From Chloroflexi bacterium HGW-Chloroflexi-6 (lineage in GTDB: Bacteria > Chloroflexota > Anaerolineae > Anaerolineales > Villigracilaceae): a DNA stretch of 64,000 nucleotides. Position 1 is the first letter of the stretch, and the number at the start of each line of letters is the position of its first letter. The translations under genes and the position numbers were made by a program. Under the pieces are notes generated by a model. The model saw only the letters and a list, made by a program, of their open reading frames with translations. It had not been told where the DNA came from and made no database searches. The DNA lies in assembly GCA_002840685.1 (NCBI GenBank), contig PHBU01000006.1, positions 1 through 64,000 of the forward strand. The letters are read 5' to 3'. This document shows positions 25,709 through 34,503 of the stretch, piece by piece.

Positions 25709-27355
25709 CTACTCCACCGGGATTTCGGCGTGAACTTTATCGAGGTCAAGCCCGCTGCGCTTGCGGTAGGCTTTGAATCCGAAGTAAATTGCGGTTGCAA
25801 CGGCATATAGTGCGCCCATGAAGATCAGCGAAGTGCCGTTTTTATAACCATTTTCATTGATACTGTAGCCAATGCCATACAGGGCATTCGGGTCAAACAA
25901 CCACTGGAAGAGCAGGTAGCCCAGGAAAGTCCCAAAGATGACGCCCGCCACCGTGATCAACGGGATGCCCAAAATTTTGAATTTGGCGATCGGCGAGGCG
26001 TTATAAAGCTCGGGCTTGCGATAAGGCAGGACGATCGCGGCGATGGTCGTGCCAAAATAGGTTACGGCAATCACCAGGGTTGAAGCCAGGGTCAGGGAAC
26101 GGAAGTCAAAAATATTGTAAGCAAACAGGAAAGAAACCACAATCGATGGGACAACCATCAGCAGCAGGGCGACAACCGGTGTGCCGGTGCGCTCGTCCAC
26201 TTCGGCCACCTTTTCGGGCAGCAGGCGATCAAAGGCAGCCGCAAAGACAACGCGGGTCGAGGAGAGGAAGACCGTGCCGCTCCAGCCGAACCACCACAGG
26301 CTCATCAGCCCGACCACCAGCAATTGGATCAAGCGATTATCGGTCAGGAAAGCGGCCAGCAAAGCCGGGTAAGGCCAGATCGGCAGGGGCGGTAGTTGTT
26401 CGCTAAAGCCCCAGGCGTAATTCCACCAGGCGCCGTTGGCCTGCACGTAAAAGTCCCAGCCGATGGTCTTGGAGATGGCCAACAGGATGGCGATTCCCAG
26501 CAGGGTGGTCACCAGCAGGGCAGAAGCCATGCCCGCAAAGTTGCGCTTAAAATCGGTTGCGCCGCGTACTTCTCCGTAGAGGGTCGCGCCCCAGTTCGGC
26601 CACAAGTTAAAGAAGACGATATAAGGCAGCGTCAGCAAAACCAGGTTGAGCGTGCCGCCCGTCAGCGGCAGGGCCGCTCCGGCTTCCTGCCCGGCGGCGA
26701 CGGTGGCATCATAAACACCCGGGGCCGCCCCGAAAAGAGCCGTGGCGTTGGATTCAAACCCGGCCTTGAAAGATTCTGGTGAGGAGGAGAGCAGCAATCC
26801 GAGCACGATCACCAATCCCAGAATGCCGCCGTAAAAACACCATTTCTGGACCTGGGCATATTTTTTCATACCCAGCACAATGTAGAAAGTGACGATGGCA
26901 AGTGTAATCAGAGCGGTGGTAAACAGGCCAAGCGAAGTCTGACCGAACCACAGGGCAACATCCTTCGCGCCAAGCAGGCCCAGAATGGGCGTGATGACAA
27001 TATGGCGCAGCATGTCGGCATAGAGCGGCACCCACAGCCACAGGATGAACCACCAACCGGTGATCGCCAGCACGAAACCGATCCCGCCACCGAGAATGCG
27101 GCTCTGCCAGACGTAATCGCCGCCGGAACGCGGCATGACCGCGATCAGCGAAGCGTAAACAACGACTTCAAACAGGATAAAAAAGGCGCTCACCAAAAGC
27201 GTCCAGATCAGGCCGCCTTCGAAGTAGTACATCTGACTGAAGCTATACAGGCCGAGCGTCACCAGATTGATGGAGAAGAACGCATAAACAAAGGCGTCGA
27301 ACACGGACCAGGAACGCACCAGGCCGGTGGCTTTACGGATAAACAAATCAGACAT
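25709..27355 (-). CDS. APC-family amino acid permease
   Basis: A 548-residue membrane transporter with about 12-14 helices. It begins at ATG 27355 after an AAAGGAG ribosome site. The N-terminus SDLFIRKATGLVRSWSVFD and the helix with MPRSGGDYVWQSR are features of the APC superfamily (unwound helix 1, and the amphipathic loop after helix 2). It would import or exchange amino acids or related compounds; the substrate is not predictable. It lies between the metallophosphoesterase and the nucleotidyltransferase, all on the minus strand. Confidence 0.88.
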   Translation of the reverse strand: MSDLFIRKATGLVRSWSVFDAFVYAFFSINLVTLGLYSFSQMYYFEGGLIWTLLVSAFFILFEVVVYASLIAVMPRSGGDYVWQSRILGGGIGFVLAITGWWFILWLWVPLYADMLRHIVITPILGLLGAKDVALWFGQTSLGLFTTALITLAIVTFYIVLGMKKYAQVQKWCFYGGILGLVIVLGLLLSSSPESFKAGFESNATALFGAAPGVYDATVAAGQEAGAALPLTGGTLNLVLLTLPYIVFFNLWPNWGATLYGEVRGATDFKRNFAGMASALLVTTLLGIAILLAISKTIGWDFYVQANGAWWNYAWGFSEQLPPLPIWPYPALLAAFLTDNRLIQLLVVGLMSLWWFGWSGTVFLSSTRVVFAAAFDRLLPEKVAEVDERTGTPVVALLLMVVPSIVVSFLFAYNIFDFRSLTLASTLVIAVTYFGTTIAAIVLPYRKPELYNASPIAKFKILGIPLITVAGVIFGTFLGYLLFQWLFDPNALYGIGYSINENGYKNGTSLIFMGALYAVATAIYFGFKAYRKRSGLDLDKVHAEIPVE

Positions 27356-27444
27356 AGTAAAACTCCTTTGAATATGATTGAGCGGATGCGCAGCGGAGCC
27401 TGGGATGGGCTTTATCGTCCGCCCAGCTGCCATGCCCTAGCAAT

Positions 27445-28386
27445 TTACCCTTGGGTCAACACGTAGCTTTCAATTTTGTTCTTACCCAACTTGACCAACG
27501 CACCCTGCAAGACACCCTGCTCATAGAGCGAACCGGGATTGATACACAGGGTCTGGCCGATGCGGCTGTGGCCGCGCCCCTCGTGAATGTGTCCGTGCAG
27601 ACCAAGCAGCGGCTGGTATTTTTCGATCGCGGCACGCAAGGCGGTTGAACCAACCGGTTTGAGAGCATTCCCGGCGTATTTGGGACGCAGGTTTTCATCC
27701 AGTTCGGGGGCTTCGTCAAGATTGGATTTATAGGGTGGGACGTGGATGTTAAAAATGGCGTTGCGCGGATCTTTCAGATTGGCGATCATGGCGGCGTAGC
27801 GCTTGGCCAGATCAGACTCATCTTCTTCGCGATAGGTGTTCCAGGGAGTGCGGTTCGACCAGCCGGATGAGATCATCTCGTGCTGCGCATCCAACGCGAT
27901 GACCTGCCCCTCTGCCAGGGTGAGATGCTTCGAAGCCCGCACCAGCTCATCGATCTCGAACTGGTCATCGTTGCCGGGCGCGACATAGACGCGCATCCCG
28001 CTGCCGGCCAGTTTGATCTCGGCAATTTCGAGCCATTCGGCCACAACGCGCAAAACTTCGGCGATGAAAATCTCGTGGATCCGCTCAGGATTCCGCTCGA
28101 GTTCGGCCAACTCGTCTGGGTCGGTCTGGTACGGGTAATAACCCCGGCTGCGGATGCGTTTGATCATTTCGGCCAACTCGTCTGCGCTGTTGATCTCAAA
28201 ATTCTGCTGTAAAAGCGTGACATTATATTTTTCGGCCCCCAGGCGCACGACAGGCACGATCGCCTTGCCGGTCATATCCCCACCAAGAATGAGCACATCT
28301 GCCCCGTAGAATTTGCCGGCGTTCAGAAACTTCTTCCAGCAAATATCCGAACCATGAATATCGGTCGCAAAGAAAAGTGTGGTCAC
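27445..28386 (-). CDS. Calcineurin-like metallophosphoesterase
   Basis: A 313-residue enzyme with the metal ligands in order: DIH (Asp9, His11), GGD (35-37), a GND in VAPGNDDQFE, and GLHGHIHEGRG near the C-terminus. It hydrolyses phosphoesters with a binuclear metal site; the substrate is unknown. The GND in place of GNH means the catalytic His is replaced by Asp, which also occurs in some families. It is followed by the permease gene. Confidence 0.88.
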   Translation of the reverse strand: MTTLFFATDIHGSDICWKKFLNAGKFYGADVLILGGDMTGKAIVPVVRLGAEKYNVTLLQQNFEINSADELAEMIKRIRSRGYYPYQTDPDELAELERNPERIHEIFIAEVLRVVAEWLEIAEIKLAGSGMRVYVAPGNDDQFEIDELVRASKHLTLAEGQVIALDAQHEMISSGWSNRTPWNTYREEDESDLAKRYAAMIANLKDPRNAIFNIHVPPYKSNLDEAPELDENLRPKYAGNALKPVGSTALRAAIEKYQPLLGLHGHIHEGRGHSRIGQTLCINPGSLYEQGVLQGALVKLGKNKIESYVLTQG

Positions 28387-28401
28387 CCTGGCAGATCTCC
28401 T

Positions 28402-28638
28402 TTATAAGATTAAGACAAAACAGGCCGCAATCTTTGCGGTCTGTTGATTTTCGAGGTGAATATCTGCCCTCAGCAAACATAGCGCGGGCGCGAATCCCTG
28501 TGGCGTGGGCAACTGCATCTGGGTCGGCTCGATCGGCTGACGGCGCACCTCGCGCCGGTTGGGGGCAAATCCCCAGGCCAGCAAAACCAGGGAGGCCACC
28601 AGAAAAATCAGCGCAAGGGTCAGGCGCAAGGCTTTCAC
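28402..28638 (-). CDS. Small membrane protein, hypothetical
   Basis: A 78-residue protein with one hydrophobic helix (about 4-24) followed by WGFAPNRREVRRQPI and EPTQMQLPTP. The helix plus the Pro-rich motif looks like a real small membrane protein, but the last 17 codons coincide with a hairpin and T-tract, so the 3' end may be non-coding and the true protein shorter or frameshifted. It lies upstream of the phosphoesterase by 15 bases. Confidence 0.4.
   Translation of the reverse strand: MKALRLTLALIFLVASLVLLAWGFAPNRREVRRQPIEPTQMQLPTPQGFAPALCLLRADIHLENQQTAKIAACFVLIL
28411..28444 (-). terminator. Hairpin with T-tract overlapping the small membrane gene
   Basis: An 11-bp stem containing one G-U pair (28420-28430 with 28434-28444), followed on the minus strand by TTTTGTCTT. 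It looks like a terminator but lies inside the 3' end of the open frame at 28402-28638 and just before the phosphoesterase gene. Confidence 0.5.
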
Positions 28639-28774
28639 GCCGCGTATTATAACCCAGCGAAAGCGATAACGTAAAAATCCAATTTTCTAGAAAACTCATA
28701 ATGTTACCGGTCACAATTAGGTGTAAAATGGAAAATAATTATTCACTCTTCCCCACCCCGGAGACCCCCTACCC

Positions 28775-30184
28775 ATGAGCACTTCTGCCCTGCAAGAAGA
28801 ACGTGTCCCACTCGCCAGCCGGATCTGGATCTCGCTGGCCGACGCCTCGGTTGCTATTTTGCAAGCGCTGGTCGCCGCTGGAGCCCTGACGTACTACTTC
28901 GTCAACATCCGCGGATTGTCCACCAGCTATACCGGCATTGTCTGGCTGCTGTTCGGCATCTGGAACGCGGTCAACGATCCGCTGTTCGGCTACATCAGCG
29001 ACCGCACCAAAAGCAAGCTCGGGCGGCGCATCCCCTACATCCGCTACGGGACTCCGATCTTCATCCTGGCCTTCGCCTTGTTCTGGCTGGATGTGCCCGG
29101 CGTCAACAGCCAGGTTGGTCTGTTCCTGCAAATGCTGTTGGTTTTGTTCGTTTTTGATACGCTCTATACCGCCATCGCGACCAGCCTGTACATCATGCCC
29201 TATGAAGTGGCGATCTCAAACAAGGCCCGTTCGAGCATCTTTGTCTGGAAAATCATATTCATGGTTTTCACCATCGTTGTGCCGCTGGCGATCGAAGGAA
29301 CGATCAAACCCGAAATCGGCGACCTGGCCGGAATCAGTTTCTTCCGCTGGTTCATGGTTTTGTTTGCAGTTGTGATGGGACTGATCATCTACGCCAGCAC
29401 CTTCTTCTACAAAGAAAAACATTACACGCAAGAAGACGAACAGTTTGATTTCTTTCGCGCTTTCAAGGAATGCTTCACCAACCGTTCTTTCGTCATCTTC
29501 GAAGTCATGAGTTTCACCATCATGTTCGTGCAGACCTCGCTTATGCAGGGCTTGTGGTATTACTTCGATGAAATCGATGTGGCCCGCACCCCACTCTATG
29601 CGGCCCTGGCCGGCGGCATCATCGGCGGCGTTTTCCTGTGGATCAATCGCCGCGAACCGTGGGGCGTCAAACTCAGCACGCGCCTGTTCAGCCTGCTTTT
29701 TGCGATTGGCTGCTTCATTGTTGTTGTCCTGGGACAGAACACCATTGCCGCGACGATCGGTTTTCTGCTTTTCGGGCTGGGTTTTGCGGGCGGCATGTAC
29801 CTGATCCCGATGATGAACGGCGATGTGGTCGATATGGACGAACATCGCACCGGCCTGCGCCGTGAAGGAATGTACGCGGGCGTCAACAGTTTCATCACCA
29901 AACCGGCCATCAGCATTGCCCAATGGGTCATGCTGAGCATCATGACTGCCTTCGGTTACGATCAAACCCTGGCCAAAGGGTTGCAGTCGGCCAGCGCCGA
30001 AACCGGCATTTTGCTCGGCTGGGTGCTGGTTCCGGGCATTTTACTGCTGATCTCCTTTGCAGCGCTGCACTGGTATCCGCTCGATGGGCCGGAATGGCTC
30101 GGGATCAAGGGCAAGCTGGCTGAGATCCATAAGGAAAAAGAACGCAAGTATCTCGAAGCGCAGGGCTACAAGTTTGTCGAGTAA
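28775..30184 (+). CDS. GPH-family sugar transporter (MFS superfamily)
   Basis: A 469-residue transporter with 12 helices. The GPH signature NDPLFGYISDRTKSKLGRR follows helix 2, close to the MelB-type sequence. It likely moves a glycoside, pentoside or hexuronide with a cation. It is the first plus-strand gene after a long minus-strand block, with its own promoter in the 136-base divergent gap (28639-28774). A strong bidirectional terminator follows. The substrate is not predictable and no sugar-catabolic gene is adjacent. Confidence 0.9.
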   Translation: MSTSALQEERVPLASRIWISLADASVAILQALVAAGALTYYFVNIRGLSTSYTGIVWLLFGIWNAVNDPLFGYISDRTKSKLGRRIPYIRYGTPIFILAFALFWLDVPGVNSQVGLFLQMLLVLFVFDTLYTAIATSLYIMPYEVAISNKARSSIFVWKIIFMVFTIVVPLAIEGTIKPEIGDLAGISFFRWFMVLFAVVMGLIIYASTFFYKEKHYTQEDEQFDFFRAFKECFTNRSFVIFEVMSFTIMFVQTSLMQGLWYYFDEIDVARTPLYAALAGGIIGGVFLWINRREPWGVKLSTRLFSLLFAIGCFIVVVLGQNTIAATIGFLLFGLGFAGGMYLIPMMNGDVVDMDEHRTGLRREGMYAGVNSFITKPAISIAQWVMLSIMTAFGYDQTLAKGLQSASAETGILLGWVLVPGILLLISFAALHWYPLDGPEWLGIKGKLAEIHKEKERKYLEAQGYKFVE

Positions 30185-30190
30185 GTAAAA

Positions 30191-30227
30191 AAAAGTGACC
30201 GTTACCTTGAAGGTGACGGTCACTTTT
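30191..30227. terminator. Bidirectional terminator between convergent genes
   Basis: Arms 30191-30206 and 30212-30227 form a 16-bp stem with one G-U pair and a 5-base loop, with A and T runs on the flanks. It separates the plus-strand transporter from the minus-strand CDF gene. Confidence 0.9.
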
Positions 30228-30249
30228 CAACAGGATACAAACAGGAAGA

Positions 30250-31152
30250 TCACAAACGGTCGATGGCAATATCATCCAGCGAAATCTCATCGTCGAGCGG
30301 CTCGAGGTGGGTGATGACCACCGAATCTGGCACAGCCTGACGGATGTCAGTTTCGATCTCCTCGGCAACATGGTGAGCATCGTGAACGGTCATTTCGCCT
30401 GGCACAAGCACGTGCACCGAGATAAAACGACGTGAGGCCCCCTGGCGGGTAAGCAAGGCGTGGAACTGGATACCTTTCTGGCGGTATTGGTCGAGAACAA
30501 CCTCGATCTGCTTCACTTCAGCATCCGATAAAGATGCATCCATCAAGCCTTCGACCGAGCGGCGAATGAGTTGAAAGGCTGTCCAGGTTATGTTGAGGGC
30601 CACGCCAATCGCAACCACAGCATCCAGCCACATCCAACCTGTCAGCCAGACTGCGCCCACACCGCCCAAGACCGCCACCGAAGTCCAGACATCGGTCATC
30701 AGGTGATGGGCATCCGCTTCAAGGGTGATCGAGCGGTTAAGTTTGCCAGCCGAGAGCAAAATGCGGGAAACAGCCAGGTTGATTAGCGAGGCAACCAGCG
30801 AAACAGCCAGACCCAACCCAAGCTGTTCAAGCGGGCGCGGATTAAAAAGCCGTTCGATGGCGGTGTACATGATCCCGCCAGCCGCAACAAAAATCAAGAC
30901 ACCCTCGACCGTGCTGGAAAAATACTCAGCCTTGCCGTGCCCGTGAACATGGCTTTCATCCGGCGGGCGGGCCGCGATCGTCAGCATGGCAAGCGCCATA
31001 ACCGCCGCCACCAGATTAATAACGGATTCAAGCGCATCCGAAAGCAAACCAACCGAGCCGGTCAGCCAATAAGCCCCGGCCTTGAGCGCAATGGTTGCAA
31101 TGGCGGCGGCAATCGACAACCAGGCATATTTTGTCAACGATGAGCGGATCAT
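30250..31152 (-). CDS. Cation diffusion facilitator (metal exporter)
   Basis: A 300-residue CDF protein. Six helices are followed by a C-terminal cytoplasmic domain (about 205-300). Metal-binding residues appear in SDALESVIN (helix 2) and DAHHLMTDVW (helix 5), giving a DxxxD plus HxxxD pattern typical of Zn/Fe/Mn exporters. A HVHGHGKAE segment forms the His-rich loop after helix 2. It would remove divalent metal from the cytoplasm by proton exchange. It lies directly downstream of the chelatase D part (6-base gap), so it may share its transcript. Confidence 0.92.
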   Translation of the reverse strand: MIRSSLTKYAWLSIAAAIATIALKAGAYWLTGSVGLLSDALESVINLVAAVMALAMLTIAARPPDESHVHGHGKAEYFSSTVEGVLIFVAAGGIMYTAIERLFNPRPLEQLGLGLAVSLVASLINLAVSRILLSAGKLNRSITLEADAHHLMTDVWTSVAVLGGVGAVWLTGWMWLDAVVAIGVALNITWTAFQLIRRSVEGLMDASLSDAEVKQIEVVLDQYRQKGIQFHALLTRQGASRRFISVHVLVPGEMTVHDAHHVAEEIETDIRQAVPDSVVITHLEPLDDEISLDDIAIDRL

Positions 31153-31158
31153 TTTTTC

Positions 31159-32130
31159 CTAACGTTTTGTTCCGGCGCTGTTCATTTGTTCGCGCACGGT
31201 ATGATAAAGATTTTCAGCCTTAATCTCACCCAGGCTGTAACAGGGCGCTTCGAGATGATCGGCCAGCTGCTGGGCCAGACCCTGATCGAAGGCGGCATGT
31301 TCCATATTGACCACCACCGAGCGCACATGCTGGGCGGCGATCCCTTCCGCAAAGCGGAAGGATTCTTCCTGCGGGGCCATCGTCCCAACCGAAACGTTGC
31401 CCGCGCCATCGGTCATGACCAGCAAAAGCGGCTGGACATCGGGGTGCAGGCGTTTTTCGCGCATCAGCACATCGTAAGCCATCAGCAGACCCGCCGAAAG
31501 CGGGGTCTTGCCACCAACGGGAATATCCATCAGCGCACGCTGGGCCAGTTGGACCGAATTGGTGGGCGGCAGAACAAGCGTGGCGCGGTCTTTCTGGAAA
31601 ACGATCAGCCCAACCCGGTCACGGCGCTGGTAGGCGTCCGTCAACAGCGAGAGGATCGCACCCTTGGTGGCGTTCATACGCTCAGCCACAGCCATCGACC
31701 AGGAGGCGTCCACCAGGAACAGAACCAGGTTCGCCATGCGTTTTACGCGGATCTTGCGCTGCAAGTCTCCCGGCAGGATGGCAAAAGCCATGTGCTTGCG
31801 CTGTTCTTCGCGCCGTTTTTGGAAAGGCGCGGCAGCGCGAATGGTGGCGTCAAAGGCGATATCGGTCGTATTACCATTGGCCGGACGCGACATAATATAC
31901 CGGCCTCGCTTGCGGTCTGTACGAGTCCGCGAGCGACGGCCGGCATTTTTACGAGTCAATTTATCGAGAGGAGTGTCGAGCTTGCGCGGGGCAAAGGTCT
32001 CGCCGGTCTTTATTTTTTTGCCGCCATCCCACCAGTTGGCGTTGTTGTTGGCAAAAACATCCTGCGGGGCCGGTTCAGGCGTGCCCGCTTCGGACGAGTC
32101 GTCTTCAATCGAGTTTTCTAGGATCGACTT
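31159..32130 (-). CDS. chlD: ChlD-type chelatase, vWA part reached by -1 frameshift
   Basis: The C-terminal half of a ChlD/CobT-like chelatase subunit. Reading begins by -1 slip on the A-run (codon at 32130) and gives 323 residues: an acidic Pro-rich linker (IEDDSSEAGTPEPAPQD), an NANWWDGG segment, a basic stretch RKNAGRRSRTRTDRKRGR, and a vWA domain with the MIDAS motif DASWS, then GGKTPLSAGL and VMTDGAG. This part has no ribosome binding site or ATG of its own; a TTG at 31959 is the only start and cuts off the linker. The joined product with residues 1-363 of the AAA+ part is 686 residues, the usual size of ChlD. Confidence 0.85.
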   Translation of the reverse strand, partial: KSILENSIEDDSSEAGTPEPAPQDVFANNNANWWDGGKKIKTGETFAPRKLDTPLDKLTRKNAGRRSRTRTDRKRGRYIMSRPANGNTTDIAFDATIRAAAPFQKRREEQRKHMAFAILPGDLQRKIRVKRMANLVLFLVDASWSMAVAERMNATKGAILSLLTDAYQRRDRVGLIVFQKDRATLVLPPTNSVQLAQRALMDIPVGGKTPLSAGLLMAYDVLMREKRLHPDVQPLLLVMTDGAGNVSVGTMAPQEESFRFAEGIAAQHVRSVVVNMEHAAFDQGLAQQLADHLEAPCYSLGEIKAENLYHTVREQMNSAGTKR

Positions 32131-33218
32131 TTTTTTTCCTGCGTGTTTTCAGGCTCGCCAGAATCCTGCTCTGAATCGTCAGGAACGGCCTGCCCGGCCA
32201 GTTGCTCGATGCGTTCCTGCAACTGCTGGCTGGTGATCTCAGCCTGATGGAACGGGCCACGCCGGATGCGATGCGGCAGGGCCAGTTCGGCCGCCAGGGC
32301 AATATCGTGATCGGTGATATGGGTGCGGCCCTCGAAAGCGGCCTGGGCGCGGGCGGCCTTGAGAATGACCAGGTCGGCGCGATGGCCGTCCACGTTCAGG
32401 GACGAGGTCAGGGCGGCGATCGAAAGCATATCGCGCTTGGTATAGGTGACCTGCCCAACCAGCTTGCGGGCCAACTCGATTTTATGCGAAAGATCGCTTT
32501 CTTTTTCGATAAAGGCATCCCGGAAGGTGCTGGCATCCGCTTCATAGCCGATATTGCGCTCCATAATGGTTACACGCTCACGGGTGTCGCGGATGCCGGT
32601 GATATCCACCGAAAACGCAAAACGGTCGAGCAGCTGCGGGCGCAGGTCGCCTTCTTCGGGGTTCATCGTGCCGACCAGGATGAAACGGGCCGGGTGCGAG
32701 AAGGAAATTCCCTCGCGCTCAACGATGTTCATGCCCATCGCAGCAGAATCGAGCAGCAGATCCACAACGTGATCGTCAAGCAGGTTGACTTCGTCGATGT
32801 AAAGCAAGCCACCATTGGCATTGGCCAAAACGCCAGGCTCGAAATGGCGCTCGCCCTTCTGGATGGCTTTCTCAATGTCGAGCGTGCCGACCACCCGGTC
32901 TTCGGTAGCCGAGACCGGCAGATTAACAAACGGGATCGGGCGGATATTGAAAGGCAGGTCGCGGCCATCGGAGGCGCGTTCCTTGCACTCGGTGCACCAG
33001 GCATTGGGCTGGTCAGGATCGCAACCGAAACGGCACTCTTTGACCGCTTTGACCTTGGGCAGCAGGGCCGCCAGGGCGCGCGCCGCGGTCGATTTGCCGG
33101 TACCGCGCTCCCCGCGGATCAGTACCCCGCCGATGCGGGTATCAACAGCATTCAAAATCAGGGCGCGCTTCATGCGCTCCTGGCCTACAATGGCAGTAAA
33201 GGGATAAATAGTGGGCAT
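32118..33218 (-). CDS. chlI: ChlI-type AAA+ chelatase part (0-frame product)
   Basis: A 366-residue AAA+ ATPase of the magnesium/cobalt chelatase family. Walker A is GERGTGKST, Walker B is LLYIDEVNLL, and the ChlI insert with FGCDPDQP and CTECK lies between. Its C-terminus becomes acidic (QDSGEPENTQEKK) just before the stop at 32118-32120, which is the start of the linker of ChlD proteins. With no slip it ends here as a stand-alone small subunit; with a -1 slip it joins the vWA part. In cobalamin-making bacteria without chlI, such chlD genes supply both subunits for a CobN-type cobalt chelatase. No cobN lies in the window. Confidence 0.9.
   Translation of the reverse strand: MPTIYPFTAIVGQERMKRALILNAVDTRIGGVLIRGERGTGKSTAARALAALLPKVKAVKECRFGCDPDQPNAWCTECKERASDGRDLPFNIRPIPFVNLPVSATEDRVVGTLDIEKAIQKGERHFEPGVLANANGGLLYIDEVNLLDDHVVDLLLDSAAMGMNIVEREGISFSHPARFILVGTMNPEEGDLRPQLLDRFAFSVDITGIRDTRERVTIMERNIGYEADASTFRDAFIEKESDLSHKIELARKLVGQVTYTKRDMLSIAALTSSLNVDGHRADLVILKAARAQAAFEGRTHITDHDIALAAELALPHRIRRGPFHQAEITSQQLQERIEQLAGQAVPDDSEQDSGEPENTQEKKSRS
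32129..32137 (-). promoter_or_regulatory. A9 slippery site for -1 frameshift in chlI/chlD
   Basis: The minus strand has nine A followed by G. The 0-frame reads GAA AAA AAA AGT and meets TAG three codons later (32118-32120). A -1 slip gives AAG and continues 324 codons to 31159. The site includes A AAA AAG, the strongest known -1 slippery heptamer. A weak stem (AGTCG with CGACT) could form downstream. Nine A could also permit transcriptional slippage. Confidence 0.75.
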
Positions 33219-33322
33219 AATGGTTCCTCGAAGCTGAAATTATACTGCCTTTTGGCCCAACCAACCGCAAAATAAATGCAATTTGTGGGATAATCACGCC
33301 CTGAAAACAAGAAAAGGGACCT

Positions 33323-34387
33323 ATGCACGAACTGATCGTCAACTTACACATGCACACACGTTACTCAGACGGGACCGGCAGCCACGGCGATATCGGTCAG
33401 GCTGCCCTGCGCGCCGGGGTGGATGTGATCATCGTCACCGACCACAATGTGCTGGTCGAAGAAGCCCAGGGTTATTTCCGTAACGGCAAACAACGCTGCC
33501 TGCTGCTGGTTGACGAGGAAATCCACGACCAGGCGCGCCAGCCGCAGAAGAACCACCTGCTGGTTTTCAACGCCCAACGCGAACTGGCAACCTACGCCAA
33601 CGACCCCCAGGTTCTGATAGACAATGCCCGGCGCGCAGGAGGCCTGTCCTTCCTGGCCCACCCAACCGATGCCGCCTGCCCGGTCATCGGCGAAACATCC
33701 ATCGACTGGGTCGATTGGCAAGTTCAAGGCTACAACGGCATCGAACTGTGGAACGGATTAAGCGAACTCAAGACTCACAGCCCGACGATTTTCCACGCCA
33801 TCTTCCATCTCTTTTTTCCGCAATTCATCGGGCACGGCCCGGACCCGTCCCTGCTGGCGCGCTGGGACTCGCTGCTCAACCAGGGACGCCGCCTGGTCGC
33901 GATCGGCGGTTCGGACGCGCACGCCCTGCACATCTCGAAGGGGCCGTTCAAACGAACGGTCTTCCCCTACGAATGGCACTTCAAAACAATCAATACCCAC
34001 ATTTTCACCCCCACCCCACTGACCGGTCAATTGGAAGAAGACGCCCGCATGATTTACGAGGCCCTGGCCGCCGGACACTGCTTCGTGGCCAATGACCTGC
34101 CCGCCAGCGCGCGCGGATTCCGTTTTTCGGCCCAGGGACGCGAAAAAACGGCCCTGATGGGCGATGAGATCAGCGCCGAAGGCAGCCTAACCTTGCAGGT
34201 GCGCCTGCCACAAAACGCGGAGGGCCGCCTGCTCAAAGATGGGCAAGTCATCCGGCAGTGGAACAGCCAGGAAGCCCTTTCACACATCACCACCCAACCG
34301 GGCATCTACCGCGTCGAAGCCTACCTGAAGTTTCTTGGCAAACAGCGCGGTTGGATTTTCAGTAATCCGATTTACGTGCGCGAATAA
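33323..34387 (+). CDS. PHP-domain phosphoesterase
   Basis: A 354-residue protein with an N-terminal PHP domain: HMHTRYSDG (metal-binding His residues near 9-11 and an Asp), TDHN near 39-42, a Glu in VDEEIHDQ, and HPTDA further on; GGSDAHAL supplies the later ligands. PHP domains hydrolyse phosphoesters such as 3',5'-nucleotide bisphosphates or phosphorylated sugars. The last about 110 residues form a beta-rich domain of unknown kind. It is divergent from the chelatase gene, with a 104-base shared promoter region. Confidence 0.88.
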   Translation: MHELIVNLHMHTRYSDGTGSHGDIGQAALRAGVDVIIVTDHNVLVEEAQGYFRNGKQRCLLLVDEEIHDQARQPQKNHLLVFNAQRELATYANDPQVLIDNARRAGGLSFLAHPTDAACPVIGETSIDWVDWQVQGYNGIELWNGLSELKTHSPTIFHAIFHLFFPQFIGHGPDPSLLARWDSLLNQGRRLVAIGGSDAHALHISKGPFKRTVFPYEWHFKTINTHIFTPTPLTGQLEEDARMIYEALAAGHCFVANDLPASARGFRFSAQGREKTALMGDEISAEGSLTLQVRLPQNAEGRLLKDGQVIRQWNSQEALSHITTQPGIYRVEAYLKFLGKQRGWIFSNPIYVRE

Positions 34388-34420
34388 TCCATTCCATAGC
34401 ACTAAAAGCGTAAAATCAAT

Positions 34421-34467
34421 ACGCGGGGTCTGGCAGATTTTTCTTAAAAATCTGCCAGACCCCGCGT
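34421..34467. terminator. 22-bp perfect palindrome between convergent genes
   Basis: Arms 34421-34442 and 34446-34467 are perfectly complementary with a 3-base loop. The inner arms end in five T and begin with five A. It lies between the plus-strand PHP gene and the minus-strand DegV gene and would stop transcription from both sides. Confidence 0.8.
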
Positions 34468-34503
34468 AATTCGTGTTATTCGCTATTCTTTACAAGGCCA
34501 AAC

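Noticed and set aside
31159..31959. Independent vWA gene starting at TTG 31959
   Set aside because: No ribosome site, and the frame continues upstream through a typical ChlD linker to the A-run. A frameshifted fusion explains the data better.
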